Origin: Demetria terragena DSM 11295
GTDB lineage: Bacteria > Actinomycetota > Actinomycetes > Actinomycetales > Dermatophilaceae
Assembly (NCBI RefSeq): GCF_000376825.1
Contig: NZ_AQXW01000004.1
Span: forward strand, 2,232,001 to 2,296,000
Length of the DNA: 64,000 bases
Direction: 5' to 3'
Shown in pieces: positions 59,041 through 64,000 of this stretch (positions within the stretch are counted from its first letter, which is position 1; each line of letters opens with the position of its first letter). Position numbers and translations under genes: made by a program. The notes under the pieces were generated by a model. The model did not search any database. It saw only the letters and a program-made list of their open reading frames with translations, and was not told where the DNA came from.

Positions 59041-60189
59041 GTGGGTTTCGGACCGGGTGAGGTGCTCGACCTCATCCGTCGGCGACAGGCATACACGCGT
59101 GCGCAGATCGCCGAAGTCACTGGGCTCTCCAGGGTCACGGTGGCCCAGCGGGTCGACGCCCTCATCGACGCCGGCCTGATCTCAGGGGCGGGCGAGGCTC
59201 GGTCGACCGGCGGTCGCCGCGCCACCCAACTGTCGTTCAACGCCGACGCGGGCGTGTGCGCCGTCGCGGCGCTCGAGACCACCCACGCTGACCTCGCACT
59301 GACCGACCTAGGCGGCGCCATCCTGACCCGCGCCCGGGTCGAGATTGACGTACGGGACGGTGCCGCAGGCACCCTCAGCCGCGTCACCGAGCCGTTGATG
59401 AGGCTGCTTGAGGGCGGGCCAGACCGACCACTCCTGGGGGTCGGCGTCAGCGTGCCCGGCCCGGTGGACCCGGTCACCGAACGGCTGAGCGACCCGCCGA
59501 TCCTCCCGGGCTGGGACGCCTTCCCCATCGCGGAGACGATGACGCACCACGTTGATCGGCAGGTGCCGGTCGTGGTGCGCAACGACGCCGACGCGATGGC
59601 GGCCGGTGAATACACCGCCATGGACGCGCCGTCGGCCGCGCTCCTGTTGGTCAAGGTCTCGACCGGAATCGGCGCGGGCATGATGATAAACGGAGAGATC
59701 TTCCGCGGCCACGACGGAGCCGCTGGCGATATCGGGCACATTCGGGTCCCGGAGGCTGAGGACCGGGTGTGCCGTTGTGGGGCCACCGGCTGCCTGGCAG
59801 CCGTGGCGTCCGGGCGGGCGCTCGCCAGCCGCTTACGCGACGAGGGGCGAGAGGTTGACTCCGGGCGGGACGTACGTGAGTTACTCGCCCACGGTGATCC
59901 GGCGGCGACCCGGATGACGCGAGAGGCCGGGCGGATCATCGGTCGGGTGCTGGCCACGGTCGTGACCATGATCAACCCGGGCACGATGCTGATTGGCGGA
60001 GACCTTGCCTCGGCCGCTCTGCTGAGCGGCATCCGCGAGTCGCTGTACCCCGCCGCCTTGCCGCGAGCGACCCGGCATCTGACGATCGACCTGGCCGCGC
60101 TAGGGCACGATGCCGGGCTGGTCGGCATGGCCCAACAGGTTTTGCACGCCGAGTTGTCCGCCGACGCCGTCAACAGGAGACTTCCATGA
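59041..60189 (+). CDS. ROK-family transcriptional regulator
   Basis: A 382-residue regulator. An N-terminal winged helix (YTRAQIAEVTGLSRVTVAQRVDALIDAGLI, ~20-50) is joined to a ROK sugar-binding domain with GVGVSVPGPVDP, VRNDADAMAAGEY and the zinc motif CRCGATGCLAAVASG. The GTG start lies six bases after the permease stop. By family it represses the sugar operon and is released by the imported sugar. The palindrome at 55755-55786 is its most likely target. The conserved sugar-kinase ATP residues appear incomplete, as usual for the regulators. Confidence 0.9.
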   Translation: MGFGPGEVLDLIRRRQAYTRAQIAEVTGLSRVTVAQRVDALIDAGLISGAGEARSTGGRRATQLSFNADAGVCAVAALETTHADLALTDLGGAILTRARVEIDVRDGAAGTLSRVTEPLMRLLEGGPDRPLLGVGVSVPGPVDPVTERLSDPPILPGWDAFPIAETMTHHVDRQVPVVVRNDADAMAAGEYTAMDAPSAALLLVKVSTGIGAGMMINGEIFRGHDGAAGDIGHIRVPEAEDRVCRCGATGCLAAVASGRALASRLRDEGREVDSGRDVRELLAHGDPAATRMTREAGRIIGRVLATVVTMINPGTMLIGGDLASAALLSGIRESLYPAALPRATRHLTIDLAALGHDAGLVGMAQQVLHAELSADAVNRRLP

Positions 60190-61109
60190 CCACACCCGTC
60201 CGCATCGGCCTGGTGGGCACCGGCTACCACGCCCGGCGCGTCCACGCTCCGCTGCATTCCGGCGACGGTCCGACCCGGCTGGCCGGGATCTGGGGGCGAG
60301 ATCCGCACAAGACGGCGGCGATCGCCGCCGACTTCGGGGTCCCTGCGTGCGCCAGTCTCGACGAGTTGTTCGAGCGGTGCGAGGCGGTCGACTTCGCGGT
60401 CCCGCCCGACGTGCAGGCGCAGGTGGCGGTCCAGGCTGCGGAGGCAGGCAAGGCGTTGATGTTAGAAAAGCCGCTTGGTCTGACGCTAGCCGAGGCGGAG
60501 CGGGTGGCCGGTGCGGTGCGTACGGCTGGTGTCCCCGCCATCGTCGCGATGGCCAAGCGATTCCACCCCCGGACCGAGGAGTTCATCGCTGCGGCGGCCG
60601 AATTGCGGGCCTCCAGTCGGGTGTTGGGGCTCACGGCGCGGTTCTTCCATTCTGGGTTCCTCCCGGGCGGGAGCATCGGTGCTGACACCTGGCGACTGGC
60701 CGAGCACGGCGCACTGCGTGATCTCGGGCCCCACCTGCTGGACCTGGTCGAGTTGGCGGCCGGACCAATCACCGCGGTCCGCTTCGAACCCGCCGACGGC
60801 GCCTACTGCGCGGTGACGACCCGGCATGAGTCCGGAGTGGTCGGGCAGGTCGCGATGTCCGGGGCGATCCGAATTGACCGCCCACTGACCGATGTCGAGG
60901 TCTACTCCGACGGCGGGCACCTGCACTTCAACGCGGCGGAGATCGAGCACCAGCACACGTGGAACCGGATCCGAGACGAGTTCGCTGCGACCGTACGCAC
61001 CGGCTCATCCGTCACCGTTGATGTCGACCGAGCGCTACAGATGTCGCAGGTCATCGACGCCATCGAACGCTCTGCCCGCGAGGGCAACCAGATCGAAGTG
61101 AACGGCTGA
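60186..61109 (+). CDS. Gfo/Idh/MocA-family oxidoreductase
   Basis: A 307-residue NAD(P)-dependent dehydrogenase. The Rossmann motif is GLVGTGYHARRVHAPL (8-23), the family motif LMLEKPLGLT, and the C-terminal domain has TWRLAEHGALRDLGPHLLDLVE with the catalytic D-x-x-x-H-type residues. It overlaps the ROK gene by ATGA and ends the operon. It shares only general family features with IolG at the other end of the window. Together with the isomerase and glycosidase it suggests a route that oxidises a sugar before or after glycoside cleavage. Confidence 0.88.
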   Translation: MTTPVRIGLVGTGYHARRVHAPLHSGDGPTRLAGIWGRDPHKTAAIAADFGVPACASLDELFERCEAVDFAVPPDVQAQVAVQAAEAGKALMLEKPLGLTLAEAERVAGAVRTAGVPAIVAMAKRFHPRTEEFIAAAAELRASSRVLGLTARFFHSGFLPGGSIGADTWRLAEHGALRDLGPHLLDLVELAAGPITAVRFEPADGAYCAVTTRHESGVVGQVAMSGAIRIDRPLTDVEVYSDGGHLHFNAAEIEHQHTWNRIRDEFAATVRTGSSVTVDVDRALQMSQVIDAIERSAREGNQIEVNG

Positions 61110-61332
61110 TTGAGCAGGTTGCACCAATCAATCGCCGTCCGTCTCCCGACTGTTCACCCAGACCGTGCTACCGTCTTGCTGGTTGCAGTTGCAGTTCCTT
61201 GAGTGTCGAATGGCTCGCGAAGGCGGGCACGAGTACGTTCAGGGTCGGAAACGGCCCAGGGTGCCTCATCTAGCAACCGGTCCCAATTCTGGGGCCTTGA
61301 CCATCATGTAGACAGATTGAGAGTTACACCCA

Positions 61333-61536
61333 ATGGCACAGGGAACCGTTAAGTGGTTCAACGCTGAGAAGGGCTTTGGATTCATTGCCCAGGACGGCGG
61401 CGGCCCGGACGTTTTCGTCCACTACTCCGCTATCCAGACTCAGGGATACCGCAGCCTCGACGAGCAGCAGCGCGTCGAGTTCGAGATCACCCAGGGTGAC
61501 AAGGGGCCGCAGGCCTCCGACGTCGCACCGATCTGA
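61333..61536 (+). CDS. cspA: Cold-shock protein (CspA family)
   Basis: A 67-residue single-stranded nucleic-acid chaperone forming one OB-fold. [28 protein letters not shown] holds RNP1 (KGFGFI) and RNP2 (VFVHY). The C-terminal half is [27 protein letters not shown]. It is preceded by a 223-bp gene-free leader, long enough for the structured 5' UTR that controls many csp mRNAs; within it GGTCCC-AATTCT-GGGGCC could form a hairpin. It is followed by a strong terminator. Confidence 0.96.
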   Translation: MAQGTVKWFNAEKGFGFIAQDGGGPDVFVHYSAIQTQGYRSLDEQQRVEFEITQGDKGPQASDVAPI

Positions 61537-61560
61537 GTCTCGACCAGAAACTCAACGTCA

Positions 61561-61592
61561 AGGCCCCGCACCTCACGGTGCGGGGCCTTTTC
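61561..61592 (+). terminator. Rho-independent terminator of the cold-shock gene
   Basis: Arms AAGGCCCCGCACC and GGTGCGGGGCCTT (13 bp, perfect) have loop TCAC and are followed by TT. It also lies just beyond the 3' end of the convergent penicillin-binding protein gene. Confidence 0.92.
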
Positions 61593-61617
61593 GTATGTCG
61601 GGTTTCCGCGAGAGAGG

Positions 61618-63525
61618 TCAGCGCTTCGCGAGTTCGCTGAGGAAGTCCTTAGCCACAGGCGCCGCCTTGTCTCCGCCACCGCTGCCGCGGGGGACATCTT
61701 CGACCAAGACGGCGAACGCCACATCGCCCTGCCAACCAGTCAACCAGGCACGGGAGACCGGTTTGCCGCCTTCGCCGGTGAACTCGGCGGTGCCGGTCTT
61801 GGCGTAGACATCGCCCCCGGGGGTGCCGTTGAGCACCTTCCCCGTGCCCTCGGTCACGACCTTGCGCATCATGGTTTTGATGTCTGCGGTGGCTGTCGTG
61901 TTCAACGGTTTTGGCGTGCGTTCACCGCCAGCCCCCACGATGAGCTGGGGCGGGATCATGCTGCCTCTGGCTACCGAGCCAGTCATCACCGCGATCGACA
62001 TCGGTGAGGCGAGGGTGCGGGCCTGGCCGAACGTAGTGGCCGCGTGATCGACCTCGCCCTCGGTCGGCGGGACGGAGCCGGTAAAGGCGCTCACGCCGAG
62101 TTGCTTGGTCCAGTCGACTCCGATGCCAAGGTCCGCGGCGGCCTTGGTCATCGCGTTCGGGCTCAGTTGGGTGCCGGCCTGGACAAAGGCGGTGTTGCAC
62201 GAGTGGGCGAAGGAGTCCACGAAGGTCGAGTCATCGGGCAGGGTTTCCTGCTCGAAGTTTCCGATCCGGCGACCGTCGACCACGATGCTGGGCGGGCAAG
62301 GCACCTTCTCGCTGGACGCGAACCCGTCGGTGAGGAGTGCGTACGTCGTGGAGACCTTCAGGGTCGAGCCCGGCTGATACCGCCCGGTCAAGGCCCGGTT
62401 GATGCCTGAGGATGGCGAGTTTGCGACCGCGAGCACATTCCCGGACTTCACGTCGAGGGCGACGATCGCCGCAGGGGAACTGTCACCGGCTGCGGCCAGC
62501 GCCTTCTCAGCGGCGGTCTGAACGCTGGGATCCAGCGTTGTCCGTAGGTCTTTGCCGGCGGTGGACTTCGTTCCGTGAAGTACCTCGTCGCTGTTGCCCG
62601 CGACGGTGACCGTGAGCCCGCCCGTTGGCGCCAGCAGGCTGTTGAACTGGGCCTGCAGACCCGAGCGTCCCACGACTGTGTCTGGCCGGAGTTTTCGGTC
62701 CTTCTCAACCATTTCGGCGGTGACGGGGCCGACGGTGCCGAGCAGTGGTTGGCCGAAGGTACGCGTCGCGGCCAAAGGCTGTTGCCGCTTATTGACCACC
62801 ACACCGGTCAGCGCCGAGATCTGATTTTCCTTGGCTTGGTAATCCGCCTCGCGGTAGGTGATGACCGAGATGAGAGCTGTGCTCTTTTTGCCCTGAGCGG
62901 CTTTGAGTTGAGCGGCGAGGTCGGATTGGCCCACGATGCCCTGCAATGACGTAGCACTGGCGGCGGTGGCCTTGGCCGGGTCCAGCGCGATGTCGTACAC
63001 GGGACGGTTCGCCATGATCTTGGCGTTGTCCTTGCCCAGGATTTCCCCACGCTCGGCGGACGCTGACTGCACGGCGAAACTGCCGTTCGCGGGAAGCTTG
63101 GGATGCCAGAGCGAGACGTTTTCACGAACTTTGACGCCCCATCCGCCCTCGGCTTCTTGAAGAGACACCGGGTCGGTCCATGCGAAGGTCTTGCCGTCGC
63201 GCAGGGTCCACCGAACCTGCAGATCTGCGACCGCCGTCTTGCCATCGCGGTTCACGGTGCCGACTTTCACAGCCACCGGGCCGTCGCCGAGTGCGCCGGT
63301 GGCGGTCTTGAAGTTCTCCGCGGCGGCCGTCCCAGAGGATCCGAGGAAGCGCGCATCCTGCACCTTGCCCTTGCTCCAGGCGGTGGCCAGTTGTTGCGCC
63401 GCGGAGCGGGCCGCGTCGTCGGAGGCGGAGTCGGCGCGGTGGTCGGACACCACCATGTAGCCACCGATGCCGCCGGCCAGGATCACGCCGGCCGATATCG
63501 CGGTGAGGACGGTCCTACCAGCCAT
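61618..63525 (-). CDS. Class B penicillin-binding protein with MecA-like N-terminal domain
   Basis: A 635-residue transpeptidase. An N-terminal membrane anchor (TVLTAISAGVILAGGIGGYMVV, 5-26) is followed by an NTF2-like MecA_N domain (~35-145), a dimerisation domain containing the R-G-x-I/E motif SAERGEILG, and a transpeptidase domain. The catalytic motifs are S387-T-L-K390, S442-C-N444 and K576-T-G. The role is cross-linking peptidoglycan in elongation, division or sporulation-like wall synthesis; it resembles mycobacterial PbpA-type or MecA-like low-affinity PBPs. A CAGGAG site precedes the ATG. The next gene on this strand encodes an LCP protein, so both belong to cell-wall assembly. Confidence 0.92.
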   Translation of the reverse strand: MAGRTVLTAISAGVILAGGIGGYMVVSDHRADSASDDAARSAAQQLATAWSKGKVQDARFLGSSGTAAAENFKTATGALGDGPVAVKVGTVNRDGKTAVADLQVRWTLRDGKTFAWTDPVSLQEAEGGWGVKVRENVSLWHPKLPANGSFAVQSASAERGEILGKDNAKIMANRPVYDIALDPAKATAASATSLQGIVGQSDLAAQLKAAQGKKSTALISVITYREADYQAKENQISALTGVVVNKRQQPLAATRTFGQPLLGTVGPVTAEMVEKDRKLRPDTVVGRSGLQAQFNSLLAPTGGLTVTVAGNSDEVLHGTKSTAGKDLRTTLDPSVQTAAEKALAAAGDSSPAAIVALDVKSGNVLAVANSPSSGINRALTGRYQPGSTLKVSTTYALLTDGFASSEKVPCPPSIVVDGRRIGNFEQETLPDDSTFVDSFAHSCNTAFVQAGTQLSPNAMTKAAADLGIGVDWTKQLGVSAFTGSVPPTEGEVDHAATTFGQARTLASPMSIAVMTGSVARGSMIPPQLIVGAGGERTPKPLNTTATADIKTMMRKVVTEGTGKVLNGTPGGDVYAKTGTAEFTGEGGKPVSRAWLTGWQGDVAFAVLVEDVPRGSGGGDKAAPVAKDFLSELAKR

Positions 63526-63549
63526 GTGCGCTCCTGTCGGCGAAAGGTA

Positions 63550-64000
63550 CTAGCAGGATGCCCTAGTGTCGTCGATCGGCTTCTCGCTGGTTGACGTTGA
63601 CGGCTCTGCCGCATCGGTCGTGGCTTTGGCCTTGGGCTTTGGCTTGGGTTTCGCTGAGCCCTTCGACTTTGGCGCCTTGCTGTCGTGCGGGGTTTCGATG
63701 CCCTTCTTCACGAGCGTACGGATCTTGTCGTAGTCCGGGTTGCCGGTGTTGATCGTCGGCGGCGAAAGGTTGACGCTGCGCATATTGCCCTTTTTCATCG
63801 TCTGCGCGAGGGTCGCGAACGCAGGCAGATAGTCCTGCGGGATGTCGAAGGTGATGTTGTCACCGGCCGCGCTCATGATTCCGGGGAATTTCTGAAGCAA
63901 GGTGGTCGGACTGGCCTGACTGACCAGGGCATTGACCATGCAGCGCTGACGGCGGGTTCGGTCGTAATCACTGGACAAGGCGCGGGAGCGGGCGTACCAC
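63550..64000 (-). CDS. LytR-CpsA-Psr family protein, C-terminal part
   Basis: Only the last ~149 residues are in the window; the frame is open at the right edge. It starts with WYARSRALSSDYDRTRRQRCMVNALVSQASPTTLLQKFP, the end of an LCP catalytic domain (the R-S-R and D-x-x-R-x-x-R-Q phosphate-binding residues are present). A Lys/Pro/Thr-rich tail follows (KGSAKPKPKPKAKATTDAAE) and ends in Cys. LCP enzymes attach teichoic-acid- or arabinogalactan-like polymers to peptidoglycan. It lies 24 bp upstream of the penicillin-binding protein gene on the same strand, likely co-transcribed. Confidence 0.9.
   Translation of the reverse strand, partial: WYARSRALSSDYDRTRRQRCMVNALVSQASPTTLLQKFPGIMSAAGDNITFDIPQDYLPAFATLAQTMKKGNMRSVNLSPPTINTGNPDYDKIRTLVKKGIETPHDSKAPKSKGSAKPKPKPKAKATTDAAEPSTSTSEKPIDDTRASC

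Overview
The window reads as chromosome of a high-GC Gram-positive actinobacterium. Supporting features are GC-rich coding sequence with many GTG starts, pervasive four-base start/stop overlaps, a bifunctional-type Dcd, a branched-chain 2-oxoacid dehydrogenase operon opposite an Lrp regulator, and a 745-residue membrane iron-sulfur oxidoreductase. A Micrococcales lineage (Intrasporangiaceae or Dermacoccaceae type) is my guess; nothing here fixes the genus. No phage, IS element, rRNA or CRISPR array was seen.

Layout. 0-3.3 kb: the end of a myo-inositol catabolic operon (Cgl0159-type aldolase fragment, iolC, iolG; minus strand) facing a GntR regulator, with an IolR-type operator between them. 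3.3-8.2 kb: a DUF4333 lipoprotein, bkdABC, the divergent Lrp gene and an ankyrin protein. 8.2-9.5 kb: a short, less GC-rich accessory patch with small hydrophobic proteins and an L7/L12-like mini-protein. 9.5-10.8 kb: a RibD-C/DHFR-like reductase and an XRE/membrane-protein pair. 10.9-19.6 kb: an Opp/Dpp peptide ABC importer in apparent operon with a P1-family peptidase and an aldehyde dehydrogenase, followed by an SDR. 20.2-31.5 kb: a selenoprotein locus: a Sec-containing formate dehydrogenase with an in-frame UGA and a SECIS-like hairpin, its iron-sulfur and NrfD-type subunits, an MFS exporter, then selD, tRNA-Sec, selA and selB.

31.6-41.7 kb: a secreted protein, tRNA-Gly(CCC), an AEC transporter, dcd, a glycine-betaine/choline-type ABC importer, and a TetR regulator with a heterodimeric ABC exporter. 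41.7-44.6 kb: a three-gene cassette (WXG100-like protein, unknown protein, alpha/beta hydrolase with a helical N-terminus) and a Tat-type peptidoglycan-binding protein. 44.7-53.3 kb: the iron-sulfur oxidoreductase, an OafA-like acyltransferase, an aldo/keto reductase, cysK-cysE, an HU protein, tRNA-Ser(TGA) and an exported protein. 53.5-61.1 kb: a carbohydrate locus (MGH1-like glycosidase, TIM-barrel isomerase, remnant of a zinc-binding dehydrogenase, sugar ABC importer without its own ATPase, ROK regulator, Gfo/Idh/MocA oxidoreductase). 61.3-64 kb: a cold-shock protein, a penicillin-binding protein and a truncated LytR-CpsA-Psr protein.

The most unusual signal is a 42-bp imperfect palindrome (ends GGTCGAGTAG and TATCGAGACC) that sits in frame inside two unrelated proteins (BkdA and the FDH iron-sulfur subunit). 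It also forms a tandem array inside the peptide-transport operon, and a diverged version lies upstream of cysK. A different 56-bp palindrome lies in frame in the BkdC linker. At least ten genes carry a TANNNT-like -10 box 6-8 nt before the start codon, which suggests widespread leaderless transcription.
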